From assembly GCA_035553855.1 (NCBI GenBank), contig DATMJO010000039.1, positions 1 to 64,000 on the forward strand: 64,000 nt of DNA. Direction: 5' to 3'. Positions 39,374 through 48,045 of this stretch are shown here, piece after piece. A model generated the notes under the pieces. That model ran no database searches. It saw only the letters and a list, made by a program, of their open reading frames with translations, and was not told where the DNA came from. A program made the position numbers and the translations under genes. The number at the start of each line of letters is the position of its first letter. Position 1 is the stretch's first letter. The stretch comes from JBBDYQ01 sp035553855 (GTDB lineage Bacteria > Actinomycetota > Thermoleophilia > Solirubrobacterales > Thermoleophilaceae).

Positions 39374-41242
39374 CTAGCCCTGGCCCGACAGGCAGCGCAT
39401 CGAGGCGTACGGGCACTTCCCTGTTGGGGTCGTGAAGCCGTCCACCTCGCTCATCGGCACGATCGGCAGCATCAGCCTGGTGGGCGTCTGCGGTCCGAAG
39501 TGGAGAGTGTTCTCGCCCGGCAGCGTCTTCTGCACGTAGGCGTAGTCGTTGTCGTCGAGCGGCGGGGCGTGGACCTTCACGACGAGCTCGTGCCCGGGCA
39601 GGAAGACGTGCCCCACCGGGAAGATGTCGATCAGATAGTCGGTCACCGCTCCAGGCATGACGAGCGAGCGGCCCGCGTGCGGCCGGAAGGGCCGGTAGAT
39701 CCGCCCGCCGGCGGCCCTCTGCGAGAGCGCGCCGTCCACCTGGCGGTGCGAGCCCCGCAGGAGCCCGCGGTTCAGGTAGAGCAGCGTGCCGTCGGGGGCG
39801 CGGTCGATGAGCTGCACGAACAGCTCGGTGTCCGGCGCGCTCGAGGAGACGAACAGGTTCGCCGTGATCGGGCCGGCGATCGCGGTCGCCTGCGTGAACT
39901 CGTACGCGAGCTCGACCTCGTCGGGGCCCGTGGGGCTCGAGAGCCGGCCCCCCTGGTTCACGCCCGCCTGGTACGAATAGGACTGACGGCGGGAGCCGTT
40001 GACCCAGCTCAGCTTGCCGGGCTGCACCGCGCTCTGGTCGAAGGTCAGCCCGCTGCCCGTCGCGTAGAGGTCGGTGAACTGCGTCTCGCCGAGCGGGAAG
40101 CCGTCCGAGGCGATCTCGCCGACCGCGTTGCCGTTCCCCTGGTAGCCGAGGATCACCCGCGAGGTCTCGGTGGCCGTCTCGCGGGGGCCGAACACCGACG
40201 AGAGCGTCACGCTGCCCGACTTGATCCCCAGGTCGGCGCTCTCCTTGCCGAGCATCCAGTAGTCCATCCAGGCGAAGCGGTCCTCGCGGATGTGCGCCGA
40301 GGTTTGGGTCCCGTGCGCGCCGTTGACGAGCACGAGGCGCTTCGAGATCGAGTCGGAGAGCTTGTCGAAGACGTAGGTCGGGCCGCGCGGGCCGGTCTGC
40401 TCGTCCTGGTAGGCGGCCGTGATGTGCACGGGCACCTCGATCCGGTCCACGAAGTTGACCAGCGAGCGCGCCCGCATCCACTCCGTGTCCGTGTCGTCTG
40501 TGCCCTGCACGAGCGGCTCGTCGAGCACCGTGCGTGAGCGGCCCGCCTGGTTGGCGGCGCACTGCTCGCTCGTGTCCTCGACCGGGTACACGCCGCCGAC
40601 CGTGCCGCCACCGACGTCGTAGAGCGGCCGCACGCCTCCGGTCCACAGCAGCGGGAAGCCGTAGTTGGTGACCCCGCCGATGTAGGTGATGTCGCGGTAG
40701 AGGTCGCCGATCAGGCCCGACGCCGAGACCGCGCGCAGGTGCTCGGGGCGGGTGGACGCGACGAACATGCCGGTCAGGCCGCTGTAGGAGTGGCCGAAGA
40801 TCACGACGTCGCCGTCGGACCATGGCTGCTCGGGAATCCACTCGTCGATGATGTGGCGGCCGTCGAGAGCGGACTGCCAGGAGAAGAGGTCGAACTCGCC
40901 GGAGGAGCAGCCCGTCCCGCGTACGCTCGCCAGCACCGTGACGTAGCGGTCGTCCACGTGCGCGGCGTGCGCGGCGCGCGTGCCGGTCTGGAGCGGGAAG
41001 GGGATGCCCGTGTCGTCGGCGAGGTGGCCGAGCGGGGTCTGCCCCTCGTCTGAACCCGATTCGTAGCCGGACATCTCGAAGAAGGTCGGGCAGGGGGTCT
41101 CGGCGGTGCAGTGATCGGGCACCTTGACGTTGATCGCGATGCTCGCGCCGTCAGGCGTCGTGACGTAATGCGTGGGCGCCGCCTGTGCCGGCGCTGCCGT
41201 GAGCGCGGCGAGCGCGCATGCGGCGATGAGCAGTCTCCTCAT
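39374..41242 (-). CDS. Secreted CocE/NonD-family hydrolase (X-Pro dipeptidyl-peptidase-like)
   Basis: A 622-residue exported hydrolase. The signal peptide (MRRLLIAACALAALTAAPAQAA) leads to an alpha/beta domain with RGTGCSSGEFD and nucleophile elbow GHSYSGLTGMF at about 150-160. A C-terminal jelly-roll follows with ITANLFVSSSAPDTELFVQLIDRAPDG and VFLPGHELVVKV, typical of the S15/CocE family. Substrates in this family are esters, amides or X-Pro peptides. ATG 41242 is preceded by GGAGGGGGAGA. The frame continues upstream to 42691 only as an antisense artefact. Confidence 0.92.
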   Translation of the reverse strand: MRRLLIAACALAALTAAPAQAAPTHYVTTPDGASIAINVKVPDHCTAETPCPTFFEMSGYESGSDEGQTPLGHLADDTGIPFPLQTGTRAAHAAHVDDRYVTVLASVRGTGCSSGEFDLFSWQSALDGRHIIDEWIPEQPWSDGDVVIFGHSYSGLTGMFVASTRPEHLRAVSASGLIGDLYRDITYIGGVTNYGFPLLWTGGVRPLYDVGGGTVGGVYPVEDTSEQCAANQAGRSRTVLDEPLVQGTDDTDTEWMRARSLVNFVDRIEVPVHITAAYQDEQTGPRGPTYVFDKLSDSISKRLVLVNGAHGTQTSAHIREDRFAWMDYWMLGKESADLGIKSGSVTLSSVFGPRETATETSRVILGYQGNGNAVGEIASDGFPLGETQFTDLYATGSGLTFDQSAVQPGKLSWVNGSRRQSYSYQAGVNQGGRLSSPTGPDEVELAYEFTQATAIAGPITANLFVSSSAPDTELFVQLIDRAPDGTLLYLNRGLLRGSHRQVDGALSQRAAGGRIYRPFRPHAGRSLVMPGAVTDYLIDIFPVGHVFLPGHELVVKVHAPPLDDNDYAYVQKTLPGENTLHFGPQTPTRLMLPIVPMSEVDGFTTPTGKCPYASMRCLSGQG

Positions 41243-41395
41243 TGGTCTCCCCCTCCGAGCAGCCGCGCCCCCCACGGCGCGCGTACTGAGACGGGACCCT
41301 ATCCGGGTGGGGCAGGCGGATGCGACTCTCCCCGCCTCCGCGCCCGCCCGCGTAGGATCCGTCCCGCCAATAGCGAGACGAGGAGAACTCAGGCG

Positions 41396-42589
41396 ATGGC
41401 TAACCGCACGTTCGTGATCGGCGTCGGCATGACGAAGTTCGAGAAGCCCGGCTCCCGTGACTGGGACTACCCGGACATGGCGAAGGAGTCCGGCTCGAAG
41501 GCGCTCGAGGACGCCGGCGTGCCCTACGACGCGATCGAGCAGGCCTTCGTGGGCTACTGCTACGGCGAGTCGACCTCGGGGCAGCGCGCGGTCTACGGGC
41601 TCGGCCTCACCGGCATCCCGATCGTGAACGTGAACAACAACTGCTCGACCGGGTCGACCGCCCTCTACCTCGCCCGGCAGGCCGTCCGCGGCGGGCTCGC
41701 CGACTGCGTGCTCGCGCTCGGCTTCGAGAAGATGGAGAAGGGCTCGCTCGGCATCAAGTACACCGACCGCTCGAACCCGATCGAGCCGCACGCGAAGGCG
41801 ATGTTCGCCCTGCGCGAACCCGAGCAGTCGCCCGCGGCCCCGCAGATGTTCGGCAACGCCGGGCGCGAGCACATGGAGCGCTACGGGTCCGAGGCGGACC
41901 ACTACGCGTGGATCGGCTGGAAGAACCACAAGCACTCCGTGAACAACCCGTACGCCCAGTTCCAGGACGAGTACTCGCTCGACGACATCAAGGGCGCGAA
42001 GGTCATCCACGAGCCGCTCACGAAGCTCCAGTGCTCGCCGACCTCGGATGGCTCCGCCGCCGCCGTGCTCGCCAGCGAGCGCTTTGTCGACGAGCACGGC
42101 CTGTGGGACCAGGCGGTCGAGATCGCGGGCCAGGCGCTCGTCACCGACATGCAGAGCACCTTCGACGACGGCTCCTGCATCAAGGTGGTGGGCTACGACA
42201 TGTCGAAGGAGGCGGGCCGCCGCGCGATGGAGGAGGCCGAGGTCTCGATCGAGGACGTCGACGTGATCGAGCTGCACGACTGCTTCTCCGCCAACGAGCT
42301 GATCACCTACGAGGCGCTCGGGCTCGCCGAGGAGGGCGAGGGTCACAAGCTGGTCGAGGCCGAGGACACCACCTACGGCGGCCGCTGGGTCGTGAACCCC
42401 TCGGGCGGCCTGATCTCGAAGGGCCACCCGCTCGGCGCGACCGGGCTCGCCCAGTGCTCCGAGCTCACATGGCAGATGCGCGGCACCGCCGACAAGCGCC
42501 AGGTGGACGGCGCCGACGTGGGCCTCCAGCACAACATCGGCCTGGGGGGCGCGGCCGTCGTTTCGGTCTACAAGCCGGCCGCGGCGTAG
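41396..42589 (+). CDS. SCP-x-type thiolase / lipid-transfer protein
   Basis: A 397-residue thiolase-fold enzyme of the acetyl-CoA acetyltransferase/SCP-x group. The acylated cysteine is Cys83 in NVNNNCSTGSTAL. HDCFSANELITYEALGL (about 300) and the late GGLISKGHPLGATGLAQ (about 344-360) supply the other active-site histidine/cysteine region. Mammalian SCP-x homologues thiolyse branched-chain acyl-CoA; actinobacterial members serve sterol or branched-chain degradation. The ATG at 41396 has AGGAGA upstream and a TAGGAT box at 41353-41358. Confidence 0.92.
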   Translation: MANRTFVIGVGMTKFEKPGSRDWDYPDMAKESGSKALEDAGVPYDAIEQAFVGYCYGESTSGQRAVYGLGLTGIPIVNVNNNCSTGSTALYLARQAVRGGLADCVLALGFEKMEKGSLGIKYTDRSNPIEPHAKAMFALREPEQSPAAPQMFGNAGREHMERYGSEADHYAWIGWKNHKHSVNNPYAQFQDEYSLDDIKGAKVIHEPLTKLQCSPTSDGSAAAVLASERFVDEHGLWDQAVEIAGQALVTDMQSTFDDGSCIKVVGYDMSKEAGRRAMEEAEVSIEDVDVIELHDCFSANELITYEALGLAEEGEGHKLVEAEDTTYGGRWVVNPSGGLISKGHPLGATGLAQCSELTWQMRGTADKRQVDGADVGLQHNIGLGGAAVVSVYKPAAA

Positions 42590-42609
42590 AACGGGCGCAA
42601 AAGCGGACG

Positions 42610-42652
42610 CCGTCCTGGATTGGGGACCGCATAGGTACCCAATCCAGGACGG
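42610..42652. repeat. Family C stem-loop, copy C2
   Basis: A 19-bp stem with one mismatch and a 5-nt GCATA loop: CCGTCCTGGATTGG... at 42610 against ...CCAATCCAGGACGG ending at 42652. It lies 20 bp after the thiolase stop and faces a convergent gene, so it may also end transcription. The 5' arm is shared with C1 at 17460. Confidence 0.85.
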
Positions 42653-42775
42653 CACGAAGCAGGCGCCGGGACCCACCCCATAAGTGCCCATCCGGAGCGG
42701 CCGGCCCCGCCTGCGACGACCCGCGCGGAGCGTGGCCGCGCCAAGCGCCGCCGCGCCGACCGCCCGAAACCCCCC

Positions 42776-43129
42776 CTAAGCCCGGCCCGCCGCCAGCGCC
42801 CAGCGGATCGCGAGCCACTGCAGCGGCAGGCGGGCGTACAGCGCGAGCGCGCCGCCCGGCACCGGGTAGCGGTCCGGGTTGAGCGCCATGTGGACGTTCG
42901 CGGGGAAGACGGCGATGAGCGTCGCCACGCTCCAGAGCGAGCCGGCTCGCCGCGTCCGAGGGTGCAGCACGGCAAGCCCGCCCGCGATCTCGGCGACGCC
43001 GCTCGCGTAGACCAGCTCGCGCCTCGCAGGCAGCCAGTCCGGAACGATCGACTCGTACACGCGCGGGATCACGAAGTGCATCACGCCCGCGGCGATGAAG
43101 AACGGCCCGAAGAGGAGACGGCCGCTCAT
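42776..43129 (-). CDS. DoxX-like small membrane protein
   Basis: A 117-residue protein with four hydrophobic helices and DoxX-family traits: LFGPFFIAAGVMHFVIPRVYESIVPDWLP at the start, ELVYASGVAEIAGGLAVLHPRTRRAG in the middle. Function is poorly known; relatives are quinol oxidase subunit-like or redox-related. ATG 43129 overlaps the upstream gene's stop (ATGA), so it is coupled to the MpaB-type protein. Confidence 0.8.
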   Translation of the reverse strand: MSGRLLFGPFFIAAGVMHFVIPRVYESIVPDWLPARRELVYASGVAEIAGGLAVLHPRTRRAGSLWSVATLIAVFPANVHMALNPDRYPVPGGALALYARLPLQWLAIRWALAAGRA

Positions 43130-43962
43130 GCAGCCGCTGCCCGCTCGGCGCGCGCCGAGTGATGAAGCCGGCGCACCTCGCCGCCGAGCACGAGCGAGAG
43201 CGAGTCGCGCAGGAGCGGCAGCGTCAGCGCCCGCGCGGCGGGTCGCACCGCGGTCACGGTGACGGCGTCCACGACGCCCGGCCGCTCGAGCCCCGCCATC
43301 GCGCGGAGGTGGCGCGGCACGGTCGCGAGCGCGGCCCGTGAGAGGATCCGGAGCGGTACCTGGTAGGCGAGAAGCTCGCGGGTGAGGGGCGGGTCGAGCA
43401 CGAACGCGATCGCGTCGCGCGCCTGCTCGCTCACGCAGAGCTGGGGCCGGACCGCCTCGAAGTAATCGCGTGCCTCGGCGACGGACGCCGGCACGTCCTC
43501 CGGCCGGATGTCGAGCAGCGCGGCGATGCGCACGCCCTCGGCGATGAAGCGGTCCTGCTCGTCGGCCGAGAGCCGTCCGGCGAACGCGCGGTAGGCGGCG
43601 AGGAACGAGTGCCACTCGACCATGTGGACCCAGAGCTGCGTCTCCGGGTCGCCCGCGCTGTAGGGCCTGCCCGTGACCGGGTCGATCCCCTTCACGCGCT
43701 GGTGCATCCGCTTCACGCGGGCGACCGCGGCCGCCGCGGTCTCCGCGTCGCCGAAGGTCGTCGCCGTCACGTAGTACGCGGTGCGCCGCAGCCGGTCGAG
43801 CGAGCGGTTGCGGTAGTCGGAGTGCTGGGCCACCCCGGCCATCGCGAGCGGGTGGAGCGACTGGACGATCAGCGCGCGCAGGCCGCCGACGAGCGAGACC
43901 GGGTGCCCGATGACCTTCCAGGCGACCGAGTCGGGTCCGAGGATGCGCTCCTCCGACGGCAT
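43126..43962 (-). CDS. MpaB/DUF2236-type oxygenase-like protein
   Basis: A 278-residue all-helical protein of the DUF2236/MpaB-like family. Typical blocks are SVAWKVIGHPVSLVGGLRALIVQSLHPLAMAGVAQHSDYR (about 12-52), then DPETQLWVHMVEWHSFLAAYRAF (about 105-127). Conserved histidines and arginine (HPLAMAG, HSDYRNR, HMVEWHS) match the heme/latex-clearing-protein-like fold seen in relatives. The reaction is unknown. It is coupled to the DoxX-like gene. Confidence 0.85.
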   Translation of the reverse strand: MPSEERILGPDSVAWKVIGHPVSLVGGLRALIVQSLHPLAMAGVAQHSDYRNRSLDRLRRTAYYVTATTFGDAETAAAAVARVKRMHQRVKGIDPVTGRPYSAGDPETQLWVHMVEWHSFLAAYRAFAGRLSADEQDRFIAEGVRIAALLDIRPEDVPASVAEARDYFEAVRPQLCVSEQARDAIAFVLDPPLTRELLAYQVPLRILSRAALATVPRHLRAMAGLERPGVVDAVTVTAVRPAARALTLPLLRDSLSLVLGGEVRRLHHSARAERAAAA

Positions 43963-43971
43963 CGTCAGCGC

Positions 43972-43977
43972 AGGATA
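43972..43977 (-). promoter_or_regulatory. -10 box of the MpaB-like gene
   Basis: On the minus strand TATCCT ends 9 nt before the ATG at 43962. Repeat B2 lies 25 bp further upstream. Confidence 0.5.
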
Positions 43978-44001
43978 CGCCCGCGCGAGGCGGCCGAGCG
44001 C

Positions 44002-44026
44002 TGAAACAGTGCCAGGCACCGTTTCA
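44002..44026. repeat. Family B palindrome, copy B2
   Basis: TGAAACAGTGCC followed by A and GGCACCGTTTCA: palindrome with one substitution (ACCG for ACTG). Forms a doublet with B3, 10 bp apart. Confidence 0.88.
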
Positions 44027-44036
44027 CCCACGCTGA

Positions 44037-44061
44037 TGAAACAGTGCCAGGCACTGTTTCA
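44037..44061. repeat. Family B palindrome, copy B3
   Basis: Perfect 25-bp palindrome with CAGTGCCAGGCACTG core and TGAAA/TTTCA ends, 14 bp after the SDR stop (minus strand). Confidence 0.9.
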
Positions 44062-44075
44062 CCCGGCGCGGGTGC

Positions 44076-44924
44076 TCAGCGGGGGCGGGGGGGCCAGCGC
44101 CCCGCCTCGACCTTGCGCTTCATCGTGCGCTGCTGCATGCGGGCGAGCGCGAGCACGCTCCGGACGCTGCGGATCGCAAGCCCGGGCAGCGCGTCGTAGA
44201 GGCGCACGAAGCCGCCCCGCCAGCGCGGCATCGTGACGACCACGCGCGGCCGCTCGACGAGGCGGCCGACGCGCTCGGCCACCTCCTCTGGCATCAGCAT
44301 CTTCCCGGAGAACGATGCGGCGGCCTGCGGGTCGGAGAGCTTGTCGGACACCATCGGCGTCCAGATCCCGTCGGGGCAGAGGCACGAGATGTCGATGTCG
44401 CGCACGCCCGCGATCCGAAGGTCCGCGAGCGTCGAGATCGAGAACCCGATCGCGGCATGCTTCGAGGCCGCATAGATCCCCTCTCCCGGCGCGGCGACGA
44501 TGCCCGCCAGCGAGATCACGTTGATCACGTGACCCCCTCCGGCGACCCGCATGCGCTCGATCGCCGCGAGCGTCCCGTTGATCGTCCCGATCGCGTTCAC
44601 GTCGATCATCAGGCGGCGCGTGGCGGCGTCCTGCTCCCACGCGGGGCCCGGCACGAGCACGCCCGCGTTGTTGATCCACACGGCGAGCGACCCGGCCCGC
44701 TCCTCGGTCATGCTCGCCGCGGCGCGGCAGGCCTCCTCGTCGCGCACGTCGAGCGCCGAGGCGAACGCGCCGTGCCCCACGTCGCGGGCGGCTGCCTCGG
44801 CGGCTGCGCCGTCGAGGTCGGTGAGATGCACGGTCATCCCGCGCCCCGCGAGCACCCGCGCGATCTCCTTGCCGAGCCCTCGGCCGGCGCCCGTGACCAG
44901 GGCCCCCTTGCGATCCGTGCTCAC
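44076..44924 (-). CDS. Short-chain dehydrogenase/reductase
   Basis: A 282-residue classical SDR. The NAD(P) motif TGAGRGLG is at 11-18, NNAG at 85-88, and the catalytic Ser138, Tyr151 and Lys155 (YAASK) are in place. Asp36/Asp38 after the second strand (LTDLDGA) favour NAD. The C-terminal extension (LARMQQRTMKRKVEAGRW) is basic and helical. GTG 44924 gives the usual N-terminus. The substrate is unknown; many actinobacterial relatives act on sterols, ketones or mycofactocin-type substrates. Divergent from the NUDIX gene. Confidence 0.9.
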   Translation of the reverse strand: MSTDRKGALVTGAGRGLGKEIARVLAGRGMTVHLTDLDGAAAEAAARDVGHGAFASALDVRDEEACRAAASMTEERAGSLAVWINNAGVLVPGPAWEQDAATRRLMIDVNAIGTINGTLAAIERMRVAGGGHVINVISLAGIVAAPGEGIYAASKHAAIGFSISTLADLRIAGVRDIDISCLCPDGIWTPMVSDKLSDPQAAASFSGKMLMPEEVAERVGRLVERPRVVVTMPRWRGGFVRLYDALPGLAIRSVRSVLALARMQQRTMKRKVEAGRWPPRPR

Positions 44925-44938
44925 CGCCCGTACTAAAC

Positions 44939-44951
44939 CGCTTAACAAGCG
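44939..44951. promoter_or_regulatory. Inverted repeat between SDR and NUDIX genes
   Basis: CGCTT-AAC-AAGCG, 15 bp upstream of the SDR GTG and 17 bp before the NUDIX -10 box, in a 55-bp divergent spacer; a possible shared operator. Confidence 0.4.
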
Positions 44952-44967
44952 CGAAGGTACCGCTCGC

Positions 44968-44973
44968 TACCCT
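44968..44973 (+). promoter_or_regulatory. -10 box of the NUDIX gene
   Basis: TACCCT ends 6 nt before the GTG at 44980. Confidence 0.55.
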
Positions 44974-44979
44974 GGCGCC

Positions 44980-45627
44980 GTGTCGCTCATGCTCGCCCAG
45001 GGACCGTGGATGCCGGACCAGGTGGACGTCCGCTGGCACGACGAGGAGTACGCCCCGCCCGCCGCCGCGACGCGCGAGGCGGACGCCGCCGTCGCCGCCC
45101 TCGTCGAGCGCGGCTCGCCCGCCCACGACGGGCTGGCCGCACGGCTCGCAGGCTACCGCTCGGGACCCGAGCGGCTCGAGATGGACCTGCAGCCCTGCCG
45201 CTGGGCGCTCCGCCTGATCGACGGCGAAGGCGCCTGCGACAGCCTCACCGCGCTCTGCGTCGTTCGGACCGAGGATGGCCGCTGGCTGGCCGGGCGCCGC
45301 GCCGCCTGGCTCGCGAGCTGGCCAGGACGATGGGCGCTCGGCGCGGGCGGCTCGGTCGAGGTGGGGGAGAGCCCGGCGCACACGCTCGCGCGCGAGCTCG
45401 AGGAGGAGTGGAGCCTCGTCCCCGAGCGCCTCACGGTGGAGGCGCTCCTGTCGCTGCCGACCGGGCTCGCGATGGTCGTCGGCCTCGCCCGCGTCGCCGC
45501 GGACGCCGAGGCCGTGCCCGACGCCGAGCACGACGAGTTCGCCTGGTGGCCGGCCGATCCCGCCCGCTGGCCTGCCGAGGCCGACGAGGGCCTCCGTCGC
45601 GTCGGCCAGATGCTCGCGGCCGCCTGA
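44980..45627 (+). CDS. NUDIX hydrolase
   Basis: A 215-residue NUDIX protein. The box reads GSVEVGE-x7-RELEEEW, matching G-x5-E-x7-R-E-U-x-E-E-x-G except that Trp replaces the last Gly; all metal-binding glutamates are present. An ~85-residue N-terminal region (MLAQGPWMPDQVDVRWHDEEY...) precedes the domain. The substrate, probably a nucleoside diphosphate derivative, is unknown. Confidence 0.85.
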   Translation: MSLMLAQGPWMPDQVDVRWHDEEYAPPAAATREADAAVAALVERGSPAHDGLAARLAGYRSGPERLEMDLQPCRWALRLIDGEGACDSLTALCVVRTEDGRWLAGRRAAWLASWPGRWALGAGGSVEVGESPAHTLARELEEEWSLVPERLTVEALLSLPTGLAMVVGLARVAADAEAVPDAEHDEFAWWPADPARWPAEADEGLRRVGQMLAAA

Positions 45628-45633
45628 CCCGCC

Positions 45634-46842
45634 TCAGACGACGAGGCGCACGGGCAGCCGGTCGATCCCGTAGATGCCGCTGATCGACCCGTACTCCGGC
45701 TCGCCGTCCAGCTCGATCCGCTCGTAGCGCTCGGTCAGTGCCACGAGCGCCTCCTCCAGCTCGGCTCGCGCCAGGTTGGCCCCGACGCAGTAGTGGATGC
45801 CCGCGCCGAACGTGAGCACGCGCGGGCGCTTGCGATCGGAGATGTCGAAGCGGTCGGCCGCCTCGTCGCCGTCGCGGTTCGCGTGCCACGAGGAGATCGC
45901 GACGAGGGTGTCCGGCGGAAAGGTGACGTCGCGGTGCTCGACCTCCTCGGTCGTCAGCCGCGCCGTGAAGGGGGTGACCGGCTCGTAGCGGAACGCCTCG
46001 TCGACGGCGCTCGGCGCCAGCCCGCGCGGGTCGGCGCGAAGGGCCTCCCATTGCTCCGGGTGCTCGGCGAGCAGGCGAACGGCGTGCGAGAGCTGAGACT
46101 GCGCGGTGTCGATGCCGCCGAGGATGACGTCGAGCACGAGGTTCACGAGCTCGTCGTCGTCGAGGCGGTCGGAGCCGTCACGCGCCAGGATCAGCGCGCT
46201 CGTGAGGTCGTCGCCCGGGTTGGCCCGGCGGTCCGCGATCAGCCCGCCCGCGTACTCGTGGAACTCGACCACGCGCTGCTCGATCTCGGCCCGCTCGGTC
46301 CCGAGCGCCCCCGGGTCGAACTGCTTCTGGATCCAGCTCGACCACTCGTAGAGCTTCGGCGCCATCTCGAGCGGTACGCCGACGAGGTCGGCGATGACGA
46401 GCGAGGGATAGCGCCAGGCGACGTCCACGAAGTCGATTCGCCCGTCCGCCGGCAGCCCGTCGAGGATCTCGCCGATGATGCGCCTCATCCCCGCGCGATG
46501 GCGCTCGGCCGCCTTCGGGGTCAGCGCGGGGTTCAGCAGGGAGCGCAGGCGCCGGTGGTCGTCGCCGTTGACGTTGATGATGTTGCGGACCATCTCGTCG
46601 TAGAGCGGGCCGTCGTCGATGCCGAACAGCTCGGCGATCCGAAGGCCCGGGAACACAGTCGCCTTCGAACGCAGGAAGAACTCCCCGGACTCGCGGTCGA
46701 GCACCGTGTAGGCGAGCGGCCCCGCGGCGAGCCACGACCCGGACTCGCGCAGCGCGAGCATGGCCTCGTGGAAGGCCGGACCGCGGACGTCCGCGGTCAT
46801 CGTGTCGAAGCGCGGCAGGTCGAGCTCGGCGACGGAGGCCAT
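45634..46842 (-). CDS. Cytochrome P450
   Basis: A 402-residue soluble bacterial P450. Heme-binding loop FGAGIHYCVG with Cys352; I-helix LGGIDTAQSQ at 241-250 (Asp-Thr retained for O2 activation); K-helix EAFR at 282-285; meander HANRDGDEAADRFD. It would hydroxylate a hydrophobic substrate with electrons from a ferredoxin not encoded nearby. Sequence style is like actinobacterial sterol/fatty-acid CYPs, without a firm family. Confidence 0.95.
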   Translation of the reverse strand: MASVAELDLPRFDTMTADVRGPAFHEAMLALRESGSWLAAGPLAYTVLDRESGEFFLRSKATVFPGLRIAELFGIDDGPLYDEMVRNIINVNGDDHRRLRSLLNPALTPKAAERHRAGMRRIIGEILDGLPADGRIDFVDVAWRYPSLVIADLVGVPLEMAPKLYEWSSWIQKQFDPGALGTERAEIEQRVVEFHEYAGGLIADRRANPGDDLTSALILARDGSDRLDDDELVNLVLDVILGGIDTAQSQLSHAVRLLAEHPEQWEALRADPRGLAPSAVDEAFRYEPVTPFTARLTTEEVEHRDVTFPPDTLVAISSWHANRDGDEAADRFDISDRKRPRVLTFGAGIHYCVGANLARAELEEALVALTERYERIELDGEPEYGSISGIYGIDRLPVRLVV

Positions 46843-46849
46843 CGGCTGA

Positions 46850-46855
46850 ACCCTA
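46850..46855 (-). promoter_or_regulatory. -10 box of the P450 gene
   Basis: On the minus strand TAGGGT ends 7 nt before the ATG at 46842. Confidence 0.55.
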
Positions 46856-46886
46856 ACCCCGCGGAGGGCGGGCAAGGAGCCGCCGT

Positions 46887-47279
46887 TCAGTGGCGGTCGA
46901 GCCTGCGCCTGAACAGCCCGGCGCCCTCGACCCCGGCGCCCGCCGCGCGCACGCGGTCGGCCAGTTCCGAGTCGGAGGTCACGACCACCATCGAGCGCGG
47001 GTCGGCGTCGGCCTCGACCCGGCGCGCGATCTCGCGGTCGGCCGCGTCGCGCCCGCCCGGGGCGAACGCCACGTTGACCGGGCCCGGGTCGCCGAGCTCG
47101 CGCTGGCGGCCGTCGTAGACCACGGTCACGTCGTCGCCCGAGCGTTCGGCGTGGCGGCGCAGGTTGCGCAGAAGCCGCGACATCGCCGCGGGCCGGTCGC
47201 GCCACCAGCCGTCGGGCCGGGACCCGATGACATTCATGGCGTCGACCAGCAGGCGGGGCGAGGTCAGCGGCCCTTCCAC
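46887..47279 (-). CDS. NYN-domain (YacP-like) RNase
   Basis: A 130-residue PIN/NYN nuclease fold. LLVDAMNVIGSRP supplies the first acidic residue, VTVVYDG the second, and VVVTSDSELADRVRAAGA (about 96-113) the third with the typical SDxxL pattern. Such proteins cleave or process RNA; YacP (Rae1) is ribosome-associated. ATG 47279 lies 16 bp inside the end of the crotonase gene, so the two overlap and are probably co-transcribed. Confidence 0.82.
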   Translation of the reverse strand: MEGPLTSPRLLVDAMNVIGSRPDGWWRDRPAAMSRLLRNLRRHAERSGDDVTVVYDGRQRELGDPGPVNVAFAPGGRDAADREIARRVEADADPRSMVVVTSDSELADRVRAAGAGVEGAGLFRRRLDRH

Positions 47280-48031
47280 ACCGGGTCGCGCTTCTCGGCG
47301 AACGCGGTCGCGCCCTCCCGGGCGTCCTCGGAGACCATCACCGGCCCGGCGATCTCGCCCTGCTTCTGCCAGGCCTCCTCCTCGGTCCAGTCGAGGGCGG
47401 ACTGGAGGATGCGCTTCGACGCGTCGAGCGCGAGCGGGCCGTTTTTCGCGACTGCCTCGGCGAGCTCGAGCGCGGTGTCGACCGAGCCGCCCGGATCGGC
47501 GAGCCGGTTGACGAGGCCGAGTTGCGCGGCGCGCTCGGCGTCGATCGGGTCGCCGGTGAGCGCCATCTCCATCGCGACGTGGTACGGGATCCGCTTCGGT
47601 AGCCGGATCAGCGCGCCGGCGGCGGCCACGAGCGAGCGCTTGGCCTCGGGGATCCCGAGCTTCGATCCACGCGAGGCGACGATCAGGTCGCAGGACAGCG
47701 CGATCTCGAGGCCGCCTGCGACGGCGAAGCCCTCGATCGCGGCGATCAGCGGCTTGCGCGCCGCGCGCTGGGTGATCCCCGCGAAGCCGCGCCCGTCCAC
47801 GTAGGGCGACTCGCCCTTGACGAATGCCTTCAGGTCCATACCCGCGGAGAACCCCTTGCCCGCGCCGGTCAGCACGCCCGCCTGGAGCTCGTCGTCGGCG
47901 TCGAGCGTGTCGAGCGCCGAGGCGATGCCCTCCGCAAGCGCGCCGTTCACGGCGTTGCGCGCGTCGGGCCGGTTGAGGGTGATCAGGAGGACGCGCCCGC
48001 GGCGCTCTGTGAGGACTGCTTCGTCGGACAT
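47264..48031 (-). CDS. Enoyl-CoA hydratase/isomerase (crotonase) family
   Basis: A 255-residue crotonase. Oxyanion-hole blocks GFSAGMDLK (about 60-68) and IEGFAVAGGLEIALSCDLIVAS (about 99-120) are intact; the acidic residue in LGIPEAKRSLVAAAGALIRLP corresponds to the catalytic region. Whether it hydrates or isomerises cannot be told. It fits the acyl-CoA theme with the ACAD and thiolase elsewhere in the window. Confidence 0.9.
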   Translation of the reverse strand: MSDEAVLTERRGRVLLITLNRPDARNAVNGALAEGIASALDTLDADDELQAGVLTGAGKGFSAGMDLKAFVKGESPYVDGRGFAGITQRAARKPLIAAIEGFAVAGGLEIALSCDLIVASRGSKLGIPEAKRSLVAAAGALIRLPKRIPYHVAMEMALTGDPIDAERAAQLGLVNRLADPGGSVDTALELAEAVAKNGPLALDASKRILQSALDWTEEEAWQKQGEIAGPVMVSEDAREGATAFAEKRDPVWKGR

Positions 48032-48039
48032 GGCTGGGC

Positions 48040-48045
48040 AGCCTA
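48040..48045 (-). promoter_or_regulatory. -10 box of the crotonase gene
   Basis: On the minus strand TAGGCT ends 8 nt before the ATG at 48031, only a few bases after the upstream LLM gene's stop. Confidence 0.5.

Noticed and set aside
39374..42691. A 1105-codon open frame on the minus strand extending upstream of the CocE/NonD gene
   Set aside because: The part beyond 41242 is antisense to the thiolase gene; signal peptide and ribosome site place the true start at 41242. High GC removes stops from antisense frames.
44076..45531. Long minus-strand frames overlapping the NUDIX gene
   Set aside because: The SDR and NUDIX genes explain the region with full motifs; the overlapping frames are Arg/Ala/Gly-rich shadows.
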